Position numbers and translations under genes: made by a program
Notes under the pieces: model-generated
What the model saw: the letters and a program-made list of their open reading frames with translations, nothing else
Databases searched by the model: none
Told to the model about the DNA's origin: nothing
In this document: piece after piece, positions 26,414 to 34,830 of the stretch
Numbering within the stretch: the stretch's first letter is position 1
Layout: each line of letters begins with the position of its first letter
Source: an uncultured Collinsella sp.
Lineage (GTDB): Bacteria > Actinomycetota > Coriobacteriia > Coriobacteriales > Coriobacteriaceae
Assembly (NCBI GenBank): GCA_900756725.1
Contig: CAAELJ010000049.1
Location: 1-41,623 of the forward strand
DNA: 41,623 nt
Direction of reading: 5' to 3'

Positions 26414-27556
26414 CTAGCGTATCTGGACGCCGGCTTTCTTTTTCTCGGCCTTGACGCGGTAGAGCTCTGCGTCGGCAGTGCGAAGCAAGTCTTGCCAGGT
26501 ATCGACGCCATCACCAACACGTGCGTAGCCGATGGACATCCGCAACAGATACGGAACCTCAGCGCGCGCGAGCTCGTCGTTGATTGTCGTGCACAGATGC
26601 ATGATATCCTGCTCCGCCGTCGCCTTTTGAAGCACCACGAACTCATCGCCGCCATAACGCGCGATAAAGCCACCAGACGCCGAGCAGACCTCTTTGAGCG
26701 CAGCGGATATGACCTGAAGAGCATGGTCGCCCTCCACATGTCCGTAGCGATCGTTAATCTGCTTAAAGCCGTCGGCGTCCATCATAAGCAGATACACGTC
26801 TTCGGCCTGATTCACATTTGAGAAGAGCGACAGCATATAGGTCTCAAAACGGTTGCGATTGTTGAGGCCAGTCAACGGGTCGGTCGAGATGAGCTGCTCC
26901 TGGTAGATGATATAGAGCAGCAACATGCTAATCATTATGCCGACACAAAGGCCGGGCACCGAGTATACGACCTGAAAGGTACCGCCCACCAGGGCCGGAA
27001 TGGCGAAAAATGCCAAGGTTCGATAGATGGCCTTCATCTGCAGACTCTCGACCCTGCGAGATTGCACAAACGCATGCAGGGACGTATGTATAACGTAACA
27101 GTAGCTGACGATGGGCTGGATCATATAGGCAAAGCCGCGACGATACACACCCTGCGAATCGATATAGAACAGGGCGTGCGTCCAGTAACTGGTAAACGCC
27201 AGCACGACCACCAGAGCCGTAGGCAACGCTACAAGCACCACCCTATAGCGCGAGGTCAAAAGGCGAGAACCCTGCACCGTCTCGGAATAGATAAACCAAA
27301 TGAGGCACGCGATAGCAAAGAGCGAAAACGAAACCGCGTTGGAAATCCAGTTGGCAGCAATGCCCAACGTGCCGTCCACACCGTCCGAAAGCGTCCAGAT
27401 CATATCGAATAATATGTACGCGGCAGAGGTGTAGCCAAGCATGCTAAACAATAGCTGCTGGGTGCTCGAGAACAAGGAGCGACGACTTCGCACGGCAAGC
27501 CCGATAAGAACAATCATGCATAGCACGAATATCTCAATCTTGAGTGCCTTAACCAC
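26414..27556 (-). CDS. Membrane-bound diguanylate cyclase (GGDEF)
   Basis: A 380-residue protein predicted to make cyclic di-GMP from GTP. The N-terminal half (to about residue 215) has some seven hydrophobic segments forming a membrane sensor of unknown ligand. The cytoplasmic C-terminal half is a GGDEF domain: STDPLTGLNNR at its start, MDADGFKQINDRYGH, and an intact active site RYGGDEF (GGDEF at 302-306). No RxxD inhibitory site lies at the usual place before it (GGFIARYGGDEF), so product feedback may be lacking. I take the GTG at 27556 with GAAGGGA upstream; longer readings would run through the hairpin after kdgT. Confidence 0.9.
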   Translation of the reverse strand: MVKALKIEIFVLCMIVLIGLAVRSRRSLFSSTQQLLFSMLGYTSAAYILFDMIWTLSDGVDGTLGIAANWISNAVSFSLFAIACLIWFIYSETVQGSRLLTSRYRVVLVALPTALVVVLAFTSYWTHALFYIDSQGVYRRGFAYMIQPIVSYCYVIHTSLHAFVQSRRVESLQMKAIYRTLAFFAIPALVGGTFQVVYSVPGLCVGIMISMLLLYIIYQEQLISTDPLTGLNNRNRFETYMLSLFSNVNQAEDVYLLMMDADGFKQINDRYGHVEGDHALQVISAALKEVCSASGGFIARYGGDEFVVLQKATAEQDIMHLCTTINDELARAEVPYLLRMSIGYARVGDGVDTWQDLLRTADAELYRVKAEKKKAGVQIR

Positions 27557-27619
27557 TAACCGCCATCCCTTCAATATCCAAGTGGTCTGAATCGACCAAT
27601 TCGAATCTGGGCAACAAAC

Positions 27620-27637
27620 ACCCCTACCCGCAGGGGT
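27620..27637. repeat. Small inverted repeat upstream of the GGDEF gene
   Basis: ACCCCT (27620-27625) and AGGGGT (27632-27637) form a perfect 6-bp stem with a 6-nt loop in the leader or promoter area of the GGDEF gene. A role as operator is only a possibility; no c-di-GMP riboswitch consensus is visible. Confidence 0.3.
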
Positions 27638-27653
27638 AAGGGGAATAATAGCA

Positions 27654-27697
27654 GAGCGCCCGAACGTCACTGCAAGACAGCTCTCGTTCGGGCGCTC
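27654..27697 (-). terminator. Hairpin after kdgT
   Basis: GAGCGCCCGAACG (27654-27666) and CGTTCGGGCGCTC (27685-27697) form a perfect 13-bp stem with an 18-nt loop. On the minus strand it is followed by TGCTATTATT. It is the probable terminator of kdgT. Confidence 0.75.
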
Positions 27698-27742
27698 AAA
27701 CGGCACGAGTTGCACGCCGAAATCAATTATCGGTAACGGACG

Positions 27743-28765
27743 TTACTCACCGTCGATATCGGTTGCGACAGCCTCCTCGATGGCCTCGACGCCAGCAGGC
27801 GACAGGTCTTCCTTACCCTGACAGAACTTCTTGTCGACCCAGCCGGTCAGAATCGGAGCCATGATTGCCGTGATGATAACGGCGGTGGCGATCTGAGCGT
27901 ACGCAGTGGGCGCAAGCTCGGCGTAGCGCGGTGCGACTTCGGCGAGAGCAACCGGTGTGGTCATGGCCGTGCCGGCGATGGTGGAGCAGGCCACGGCAGC
28001 CTTGCCGTTACCGCCGCACAGGCGCTCGAACGCAAAGGTGATGGGACCGACGACAAACAGCGTGATAAGGCCCAGCAAGATGCCGGAAATACCGCCGGTG
28101 ATAAAGCTCGAAAGACTCATGGACGCACCGAGCTGAAAACCGATAACGGCAATCGCAGGATTGGCGCCGGGAACCAGCAGGTTCTTGATGAACGGGAACA
28201 AGTTGCCCAGAACCATACCGATAACGAGCGGCAAAATGGAGCCGATGATGGTGCCGACGGGGATGTTGGCGAGACCCGAGACACCGAGGATGATCATGGT
28301 GACGGCGGGGCCGGCCGTAAAGAAAAGGATACCCACGGCGCCCTGCTCGGACTCGTCGCCGAACTCGCCCATGATGCCCGTGTAGAGCGCCATGTTGCAA
28401 AACGTAATGCCGCCGATGATGGAAACCGAGCTCAGGCCCAAAAGGTTGTCGTTAAAGAAGTACGCGACGCCCAGGCCCAACGCGGCCGCAACAACAAGCT
28501 TGGGGATCAGCACGACGATGCCGGTCTTGATAGCGCCCGGCGTGGACTTAAAGCTGATGCCGGCACCCACAAACAGCAGGATCGCGGCGACGATGGTGTT
28601 GGAACCACCGCGGCAGGCGGCGGTAAAGAAGCCGCCGATCTCAAAGACCTGCGGGCAGAAGGTATTGAGCAAAAGGCCAACGATCATCGGGTAGATCATG
28701 ATGTCACCCGGGATACGCGGGACTTTGAATTTCTTTTGCTCGTTGGCGGTCGCTTCCCGTGCCAT
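27743..28765 (-). CDS. kdgT: 2-keto-3-deoxygluconate permease
   Basis: A 340-residue membrane protein of the KdgT family, a proton symporter for 2-keto-3-deoxygluconate, an intermediate of pectin and hexuronate breakdown. It has about ten hydrophobic segments. Family stretches are the N-terminal KVPRIPGDIMIYPMIVGLLL, GGSNTIVAAILLFVGAGI, GGITFCNMALYTGIMGEFGD and AGTAMTTPVALAEVAP. The ATG at 28765 has GGGGGT upstream. No kdgK, kdgA or uronate genes are nearby, so the pathway link rests on homology only. The C-terminus is a short acidic tail. Confidence 0.9.
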   Translation of the reverse strand: MAREATANEQKKFKVPRIPGDIMIYPMIVGLLLNTFCPQVFEIGGFFTAACRGGSNTIVAAILLFVGAGISFKSTPGAIKTGIVVLIPKLVVAAALGLGVAYFFNDNLLGLSSVSIIGGITFCNMALYTGIMGEFGDESEQGAVGILFFTAGPAVTMIILGVSGLANIPVGTIIGSILPLVIGMVLGNLFPFIKNLLVPGANPAIAVIGFQLGASMSLSSFITGGISGILLGLITLFVVGPITFAFERLCGGNGKAAVACSTIAGTAMTTPVALAEVAPRYAELAPTAYAQIATAVIITAIMAPILTGWVDKKFCQGKEDLSPAGVEAIEEAVATDIDGE

Positions 28766-28907
28766 GAAACCCCCATTTCCGCCGACGCAGAACAAAAGCC
28801 CACGTCACACTTTGCTACAGTAAAGTTTGACCATGGTACCAGAAGAAGCAGACCGCCTCGGTGAGAAATTCGATTCGTTGTGCCGGGACGCTAAACGTGC
28901 CCCGCTC

Positions 28908-29231
28908 CTATATGAGGCTCAAAACGATATAGAACACGATGCCCGAGACGCAGCACCACAACATCGACTTTGTCTTGATTGCCACCGCCACGACGCCGGC
29001 GGCCGCAATCCAGGGAATCAAGCCCTGCCACAAGCCGGCGTCGAAAGCGCCAGGGCTTATCAAATCGTTGGCGACCAGCGCCGCAAAGGCGGCAGGCGGA
29101 ATATAACCCAAGGCCTCGGTAACGCGGGGCGACAGCGTTCTCCCGCGCAAGGCAAACGCCGGGGCAATGCGGAAAAACGCGATGGCCGCCCATGACGATA
29201 GCCATAGGACCAAAAACTCATTAACGGGCAT
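28908..29231 (-). CDS. azlD: Branched-chain amino acid exporter small subunit AzlD
   Basis: A 107-residue membrane protein with about four hydrophobic segments, the usual size of AzlD (DUF2568-like/AzlD family). With AzlC it forms a two-component exporter for branched-chain amino acids. The stretch RVTEALGYIPPAAFAALV is typical of the family. The ATG at 29231 overlaps the end of azlC by 11 bp and has GGAAGGGGC upstream, showing translational coupling. The gap beyond it to kdgT (112 bp) shows no strong terminator. Confidence 0.88.
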   Translation of the reverse strand: MPVNEFLVLWLSSWAAIAFFRIAPAFALRGRTLSPRVTEALGYIPPAAFAALVANDLISPGAFDAGLWQGLIPWIAAAGVVAVAIKTKSMLWCCVSGIVFYIVLSLI

Positions 29232-29913
29232 CGCGAGCGCCCCTTCCCTCGGCGAGGACATCGCACGCGAGTGCCGTGACAACGCCGACGAGCACACTTG
29301 CCGGCACGGCGATATTCGTCCACCCCAAGAACTTGCATATGGCGACGGACAGCGCAGCCAAACCGGCAGCTACGACATTGCCGCGCGACAGTCGCTGCGA
29401 AAAGAGTAGGCAGATAAAGAGCGATGTGCAGACAAAACCCGCAATAGCGGTGGGAACATCGACAACGGCGCCGACGATGGCGCCCGTCGTACACGAAACG
29501 GCCCATGTTGCGATGAGGATTGCGTTGAGCACAAAGGACTCGAGCGGACCCCAATCCTCCCCTTTAACCAACTTGGCAAGCGAAATGCCGTATGCCTCCT
29601 CGGTAAGTGTCGCGGCAACAGCCAGTGTCTGACGCTTCGAAGCACCCCTCAAATGCGGTGCGATCGATGCCGAGTAAAGTGCAAAGCGCGAGGAGATTGC
29701 GGCCACACTTGCGACAATCGATGCCGCAGGCACACCTGCCAGCCACAGGTTGCAGACCATAAACTGGCCGCTACCCGTCACAAACGTGCTGCTCAGAGCA
29801 AAAACCATCCAGGGCTCCATTCCCGTCTGCGCCATAATCATTCCGCACGGCGCGCCTATCGCAACATAGGTGAGCATCACCGGCCAAACGGTTTTAACGA
29901 TTTTGAGCACCAT
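29221..29913 (-). CDS. azlC: Branched-chain amino acid exporter large subunit AzlC
   Basis: A 230-residue membrane protein of the AzlC family, partner of AzlD. It has about seven hydrophobic segments. The N-terminal AIGAPCGMIMAQTGMEPW and the following FVTGSGQFMVCNLWLAGVP, then RFALYSASIAPHLRG, match the family pattern. The ATG has GAGGAA upstream. Exporters of this kind relieve excess leucine, isoleucine or valine, for example after peptide uptake. The importer operon of the opposite direction lies about 12 kb away; a common regulator is not evident. Confidence 0.92.
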   Translation of the reverse strand: MVLKIVKTVWPVMLTYVAIGAPCGMIMAQTGMEPWMVFALSSTFVTGSGQFMVCNLWLAGVPAASIVASVAAISSRFALYSASIAPHLRGASKRQTLAVAATLTEEAYGISLAKLVKGEDWGPLESFVLNAILIATWAVSCTTGAIVGAVVDVPTAIAGFVCTSLFICLLFSQRLSRGNVVAAGLAALSVAICKFLGWTNIAVPASVLVGVVTALACDVLAEGRGARDAR

Positions 29914-29973
29914 AGCGTTCCTCGTCCCGACAAGATTTCCGAGCCGCGTTCAACGACACGACAGAATCATCGT

Positions 29974-30009
29974 CCGGTGGCAACCGAGTTCACCTACAAT
30001 TGCCACCGG
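29974..30009. promoter_or_regulatory. Perfect inverted repeat in the azlC/HD divergent promoter region
   Basis: CCGGTGGCAA (29974-29983) and TTGCCACCGG (30000-30009) are perfect 10-bp arms with a 16-bp spacer. A TACAAT hexamer (29995-30000) on the plus strand overlaps the right arm and lies about 50 bp before the HD gene, so the repeat covers a likely -10 box. This is a good candidate operator shared by two divergent genes. Confidence 0.55.
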
Positions 30010-30050
30010 ATCGAAAGACACAGAAAGACACAACTTTTTAGGAAGTCATT

Positions 30051-30863
30051 ATGACAGCTATCGATCGAACGCGGGCTGCCGCGGCCTTCAAGACCTACAC
30101 CGATGCCTACGATGCCGCCAATCCGCGTATCGCGCTTAAAATCGAGCATACGTACCACGTTGCCGAGGCATGCGATGCCGTGGCGCGCGAACAGGGCTGG
30201 TCACCTCAGGACATTGACCTAGCGTGGCTTTGCGGCCTGCTGCACGATATGGGTCGCTTTGAACAGCTGCGACGCTGGGATACGTTTAAGGATGCCGAAA
30301 GCGTGAGCCATGCGGCGTTGGGCGTCGAGGTCCTCTTTGGCAAAACACCTGCAGATGCGCCCGCGGTAACAAGTATCCGCGACTTTATCGACGATCCGGT
30401 AGAAGACGAACTCATTCGAGCGAGCATTGCCTATCACAGCAATTTCCGTCTGCCCGCGCAGCTCGGCGAGCGCACGCGGCGCTTCTGCGATATCGTGCGC
30501 GATGGCGACAAGATCGACATCATGCGCACCATCGCCGACAGTACCGTCGACACCATCCTCAAAGTGAATGAGGACGCGTTTCTTGCCAGCCACTTCTCGG
30601 CACCGACGCTGGCCGCCTTTGACGAGCACCGCTGCGTCACGCGCGATGAGCGCAATGAGCCCGCGGACTACTTGGTGGGGCTTATCTGCTTTATGTTTGA
30701 GCTCGTCTATCCGGCAAGCCGCGCGCTGACGCGCAAGCAGGGCGATATCTGCCGCCTGCTCGACGCACCTTTTGGCATCGTGCGACCCTTTACCGACCCC
30801 GCCACGCAAGCGACCTGGGAGCGCCTAAAGGACGAGCTGCGCAGCTGGCTGGCAAGTGCCTAG
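30051..30863 (+). CDS. HD-domain metal-dependent phosphohydrolase
   Basis: A 270-residue single-domain HD protein. The metal ligands are visible: HTYHVAEAC near residues 33-41, HDMGRFEQ (His65-Asp66), SHAALGVEV near 91, YHSN, and a distal DGDKID aspartate. This resembles stand-alone HD hydrolases acting on nucleotides or phosphate esters; no RelA synthetase, PAS or EAL part is present. The ATG follows AGGAAG. The gene is divergent from azlCD and converges on etfA, sharing its stop-codon bases with it. The substrate is unknown. Confidence 0.88.
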   Translation: MTAIDRTRAAAAFKTYTDAYDAANPRIALKIEHTYHVAEACDAVAREQGWSPQDIDLAWLCGLLHDMGRFEQLRRWDTFKDAESVSHAALGVEVLFGKTPADAPAVTSIRDFIDDPVEDELIRASIAYHSNFRLPAQLGERTRRFCDIVRDGDKIDIMRTIADSTVDTILKVNEDAFLASHFSAPTLAAFDEHRCVTRDERNEPADYLVGLICFMFELVYPASRALTRKQGDICRLLDAPFGIVRPFTDPATQATWERLKDELRSWLASA

Positions 30864-32065
30864 CACTCAAGCTGGGCCAGCAGCTCCTCAACGACCTCGA
30901 CGGCGTCGCCGACGACCTTGTACTGGGCGACGCCAAAGATGGGAGCATCCGGGTCCTCGTTGACGGCGATGATGCACTCCGCCCCACCGATGCCGGCAAG
31001 ATGCTGGATGGCACCCGAGACACCAATGCTCACGAGGAGCTTGGGTGAAACCGACACGCCCGTCTGGCCAATCTGGTGGCGATACTCCAGCCAGCCCGCC
31101 TCCACGACGGGTCGCGTGCAGCCGAGCTCGGCACCCAGGGCTTCGGCGAGCTTTCGCATCAAGGGTAGGTTTTTCTTGGAGCCAATACCGCGACCCACAA
31201 CAACTAGACGCTCGGCATCGGCAATCGAAGCCTGCTGGCCCCATTCCTCGGCGGGAATCGAAATCTCGACACGAGCCTTGGCGTCTTCCGCAAGTAATAC
31301 CTGGGTAATCGTTCCGGAGCGGCTATAGTCAAAGTCGGGCGCCTTAAAGATGCCGGGGCGCACCGTTGCCATCTGGGGACGGTGGTTGGGGCAGATAATG
31401 GTGGCCATCAAGTTGCCGCCAAACGCCGGACGCGTCTGTTGCAGCAGGCCCGTCTCCGTATCCATCGAAAGCACGGTGCAGTCGGCCGTAAGGCCCGTCC
31501 GCAAGCGAACGGCCACACCTGGCGCCAGCTCACGGCCAAAGGCGGTCGCGCCGTACAGAATGGCCTCGGGCCTGCGCTCGGCCACCAAATCGCAAATCAA
31601 GCGAGCATAGACCTCCGCATCGTTTTGGCGCAGTCGCTCGTCGCGGCAAACCGCGACCTCGTCCGCACCGGCGCAAACCAGATGCTCCAGGTCCCCGAGC
31701 GAGCCCTCGGGGCCCATGCCGACCAGCGCCACCAGGCGACAGCCGCGTGCATCGGCAAGCTCGCGGCCCTTGCCCATGAGCTCGTAGGCCACCGGGGCCA
31801 CGTCATCGTGCTCGTCGGTCTGAACGAATACCCAAATGTCTCGATACGCATCGAGGTCAACCGCGCCGGCGGCCTCGTCGCGCTCGATCGAAATGGCGTT
31901 GACGGGACAGGCGTCGACGCACCCGCCGCACAAGATGCAGCCGTCGGTCACATGGGCGCAGCGGTTGGGGCGCTCGCCCTCCACCACAATGCCACCCGAG
32001 GCACAGGCGCGAACGCAGCGGCCACAGCCAACGCATGCCTCGCTATCGATTATCAGTCCGCTCAT
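30860..32065 (-). CDS. etfA: Electron transfer flavoprotein alpha subunit with N-terminal ferredoxin domain
   Basis: A 401-residue EtfA. Residues 1-60 are a 2[4Fe-4S] ferredoxin domain (CVGCGRCVRAC, Cys11/14/17/21; CILCGGCVDACP, Cys43/46/49/53). The rest is a normal EtfA with FAD-binding C-terminus (GRGIGSKKNLPL, GVSVSPKLLVSIGVSGAIQH). Such ferredoxin-fused EtfA subunits occur in bifurcating or confurcating complexes, notably LctC of Acetobacterium woodii lactate dehydrogenase. The ATG directly follows the etfB stop codon. Its TAG stop overlaps the stop of the convergent HD gene in a shared CTAG. The electron partner in the cell would be ferredoxin plus NAD. Confidence 0.93.
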   Translation of the reverse strand: MSGLIIDSEACVGCGRCVRACASGGIVVEGERPNRCAHVTDGCILCGGCVDACPVNAISIERDEAAGAVDLDAYRDIWVFVQTDEHDDVAPVAYELMGKGRELADARGCRLVALVGMGPEGSLGDLEHLVCAGADEVAVCRDERLRQNDAEVYARLICDLVAERRPEAILYGATAFGRELAPGVAVRLRTGLTADCTVLSMDTETGLLQQTRPAFGGNLMATIICPNHRPQMATVRPGIFKAPDFDYSRSGTITQVLLAEDAKARVEISIPAEEWGQQASIADAERLVVVGRGIGSKKNLPLMRKLAEALGAELGCTRPVVEAGWLEYRHQIGQTGVSVSPKLLVSIGVSGAIQHLAGIGGAECIIAVNEDPDAPIFGVAQYKVVGDAVEVVEELLAQLEC

Positions 32066-32881
32066 CTATGCCATCCCCTCGATAATCTTGGCAAGCTTTG
32101 CTGCCTGCTCGACCGGCGTGCCCTCGATGGCCTCGCACGTTTGGTTACGGTCGGGCACAAACGAGCGCACGACCTGCGTCGGCGATCCGGTAAGGCCGCA
32201 ACGCGAAGGGTCAGCATGTACATCGGCAGCACAGACCACCCGCACATCCGCATCTTCGGCCGCGCGAATGCCGGCGATGCTCGGCATGCGCAGCTGGCCG
32301 ATCTCCTTGGCGGTCGTCATCGCGCACGGCATCTTCAGATAGACCGTCTCCTCGCCGGCATCGCAACCGTGAACGAGCGAAAGCGCACCGCACGTCGTAA
32401 AGCCCGCACTCTGCACGCAGCTCACATCGGTCACGCAGGGAATCTCGAAGGCGCCGGCCAGCTCGGGGCCAATCTGGGCGGTATCGCCATCCACCGCCAT
32501 CTTGCCGCAGATGAGCAGATCGAAGTCCTCGTCAAGCGCCTCGATGCCGCATTTGAGAGCATAGGTGGTCGCCAACGTGTCCGCGCCCGCAAAAGCACGG
32601 TCGGTGAGCAGCAATGCATCGTCGGCGCCGCGGGCAATGCAGTCGCGCAGCAGCGATTCGGTTGCAGGGATGCCCATCGACACCACCGTCACGCGCACAT
32701 CCATGCCAAAGCCGATAAAGTCGTCCTTGAGCGCCAGAGCGCATTCGAGGGCACTTGCATCGAAGGGATTAATGACCGCCTGCTTGCCATCACGCACGAT
32801 GGTATTGGTTTTGGGGTCCATCTTGACCTCGGTGCTTCCCGGTACCGCTTTGACGCACACCACCATATGGAAATCGCTCAT
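32066..32881 (-). CDS. etfB: Electron transfer flavoprotein beta subunit
   Basis: A 271-residue EtfB, partner of the EtfA encoded next to it. It has the N-terminal VVCVKAVPGSTEVKMD, the Etf signature around INPFDASALECALALKD, and CGKMAVDGDTAQIGPELAG, a stretch like that in NAD-linked bifurcating EtfBs. The ATG at 32881 follows AAAGGGGG and lies only 2 bp after the FAD-oxidase stop codon; a GTG at 32887 is less likely. It binds FAD at the EtfA/EtfB interface in the known complexes. Confidence 0.93.
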   Translation of the reverse strand: MSDFHMVVCVKAVPGSTEVKMDPKTNTIVRDGKQAVINPFDASALECALALKDDFIGFGMDVRVTVVSMGIPATESLLRDCIARGADDALLLTDRAFAGADTLATTYALKCGIEALDEDFDLLICGKMAVDGDTAQIGPELAGAFEIPCVTDVSCVQSAGFTTCGALSLVHGCDAGEETVYLKMPCAMTTAKEIGQLRMPSIAGIRAAEDADVRVVCAADVHADPSRCGLTGSPTQVVRSFVPDRNQTCEAIEGTPVEQAAKLAKIIEGMA

Positions 32882-32883
32882 CT

Positions 32884-34485
32884 TCACGCGCCCCCTTTCT
32901 GGACGAGTTCATCCAAGAGCTTCTCCGAAAACAGGTTGCCACGACCCAGCTGCCCGGCAGGATCGAGCTGCAGCTTGAGTCGAGCCGATTCGACCATGGC
33001 CTCGTGGCCGTACATCGTCTCCAAAAAGCCCGCTTTGATCTTGCCGACACCGTGCTCGGCAGAGACGGCGCCGCCCATAGCCGTTACCTCCGCAGCCCAC
33101 TGGGCAAACAGCTCGCCACCGCGACGGTAGTCCTGCGCATCGCGCGGCAGGATATTCACATGCAGATGGTTGTTGCCGATATGTCCCCAGGCGGCAGACT
33201 CAAGCCCGCTTTCGGCCAGCGTGCGGCGATAGAAGGCAACGACATCGGCCAGGCGCGCGTTGGGTACCGACATATCCGACCCCAGTTTGGTAATGGTGGG
33301 GTCGGTGCGGCGACGCTCGTCGATGAGCATGTTGACACTCTCGGGGACGGCATGGCGGAAGAACCGCTGGCATTCGCGATCGACCTCGGTACGCGCAACC
33401 CAGGTCGCGTCATCGCGGCCGCCCGCAAGCTCCAAAACCCATCCCAGGTGGTACAGCTCCTCAGTCGCTTGAGCCTCGTCGTCGCAGTCGAGTTCCACGT
33501 AAACACAGACCTTTGCCTCATCGTCGAGCGCCGGCAGCGAGGCAAACGCGGTCGACTGCTCGCGCTGGCGGCGAAGGATATCCAAGGCGCCGGCATCGAA
33601 ATACTCAATAGCGGCGGCATGGGACAGCACGGGGCGCACGGAATCGGTAAAGGACACCGCCTTGTCCTCACTGTCGAAAAAGCAGCTCACGCCCCATACG
33701 ACCGAAGGTGCCGCCTGCAGGGCGATCTCGAGCTCGGTAATGACGCCGAGTGTGCCGCACGCACCGATAAAGAGGTCGATGGCGTCCATATCGTCCGCAA
33801 CGAAATAACCCGACGCGTTTTTGGTCTTGGGCATGGTATAGCCAGGAAAATCCAGCTCGAGCGCGCGGCCTTCCGCTGTCACGAGCGACAAGTGGCGTGC
33901 GTCAGCGTGCGCCTGACCTCGATGAAGCTCAAGCAGGTTGCCGTCCGCCAGTGCCACGTGAAGCCCCGTAACGTGCGGGCGCATGGGGCCGTAGGCGTAA
34001 CTGCGGGCACCGGAGGCATTGCATGCCGCCATGCCGCCCAGGCAGGCAGATGCCTCGGTGGGATCGGTGGGAAAGAACTGCTCGGGAGCTGCCTGGAACT
34101 CCTCATAGGCCTCAAGCGATGCCTGATCCCAGCCAGCGGTCGGCAATGCCTTCTTGCCCAGCTGCTTGCGTAACTCCGAAAGCACGACGCCCGGCTCCAC
34201 GCGCAGCAGAAAACGGCCTCGCTCGTCGCGTCGAAGACCCAGGTAGCGATTCATACGAGAAGTGTTGAGGATGTGGCCGCCGTGGGGCACGGCACCGGCA
34301 GCCAGACCGGTCCGAGCACCCTGGACCGTTATCGGAACATGCTCGGCATGGAGCTTTCGCAGAATGGCGCGGACTTCGTCCTCCGTTGTCGGAAACGAGA
34401 TGCTCGACGCCTCGCCCGATGTGCGAGATTCATCGCGACCATATTCTTCGAACTCGTCGCCGAAGGGTTTGATGGCTGCAGACAC
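32884..34485 (-). CDS. FAD-linked 2-hydroxyacid dehydrogenase (D-lactate/glycolate type)
   Basis: A 533-residue flavoprotein of the GlcD/D-lactate dehydrogenase family. The FAD-binding N-terminal domain carries VPITVQGARTGLAAGAVP and an ACLGGMAACNASGARSYAYG segment; the C-terminal substrate domain ends with GHIGNNHLHVNILP (metal and substrate histidines) and AEHGVGKIK. The GTG at 34485 has AAAGGGGGAG upstream. It is the first gene of an operon with etfB and etfA, separated by 2 bp and 0 bp. In Acetobacterium woodii the same trio (LctBCD) oxidises lactate with NAD while consuming reduced ferredoxin. Glycolate or 2-hydroxyglutarate are other possible substrates. No lactate permease or racemase gene is adjacent. 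Confidence 0.9.
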   Translation of the reverse strand: MSAAIKPFGDEFEEYGRDESRTSGEASSISFPTTEDEVRAILRKLHAEHVPITVQGARTGLAAGAVPHGGHILNTSRMNRYLGLRRDERGRFLLRVEPGVVLSELRKQLGKKALPTAGWDQASLEAYEEFQAAPEQFFPTDPTEASACLGGMAACNASGARSYAYGPMRPHVTGLHVALADGNLLELHRGQAHADARHLSLVTAEGRALELDFPGYTMPKTKNASGYFVADDMDAIDLFIGACGTLGVITELEIALQAAPSVVWGVSCFFDSEDKAVSFTDSVRPVLSHAAAIEYFDAGALDILRRQREQSTAFASLPALDDEAKVCVYVELDCDDEAQATEELYHLGWVLELAGGRDDATWVARTEVDRECQRFFRHAVPESVNMLIDERRRTDPTITKLGSDMSVPNARLADVVAFYRRTLAESGLESAAWGHIGNNHLHVNILPRDAQDYRRGGELFAQWAAEVTAMGGAVSAEHGVGKIKAGFLETMYGHEAMVESARLKLQLDPAGQLGRGNLFSEKLLDELVQKGGA

Positions 34486-34830
34486 GCGAACTCCCCCTTT
34501 AGTTAACTACAGTGTTTGCAGGGAGATGTTACCGCATCGTTTCGTCGACGTGACTGAGACCGTCTCCATAATTGGCGAATTTTACGTTTGCGCAATTCGG
34601 CGAGCGGCAGCGTTTTCTCGGCAGGCGCTCTATTTAACGCGCTCCTTCCCATCGCTGCCACGCGCACAATTGGCGCCCGAAAAAAGTTGAGATATTTTTT
34701 ACCCTCTCTCACCTGCGGCGATGTAAATCCGTCAAGCATTTGGTCAGAAATTGGTCAAGTTACGGCTGATACGGTCGGCATCGACAGCCAAAGCCAATGG
34801 AAGGTTTGGCCCAAAAACAGGGAGGTTCCC
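34486..34830. other. Gene-free region between the Etf operon and the surface operon
   Basis: This 345-bp stretch is more A/T-rich than its surroundings and must hold divergent promoters. I see no convincing -35/-10 pair. It contains two AATTGGCG copies (34570-34577, 34668-34675), an A-run/T-run symmetry (34681-34701), a GGCAGCG/CGCTGCC pair about 40 bp apart, and a tandem TTGGTCA (34740-34746, 34751-34757) about 75 bp before the next start. Any of these may be regulator sites. Confidence 0.5.

Noticed and set aside
27557..27742. c-di-GMP riboswitch upstream of the GGDEF gene
   Set aside because: Only a 6-bp hairpin and the kdgT terminator are visible; the GEMM consensus is absent.
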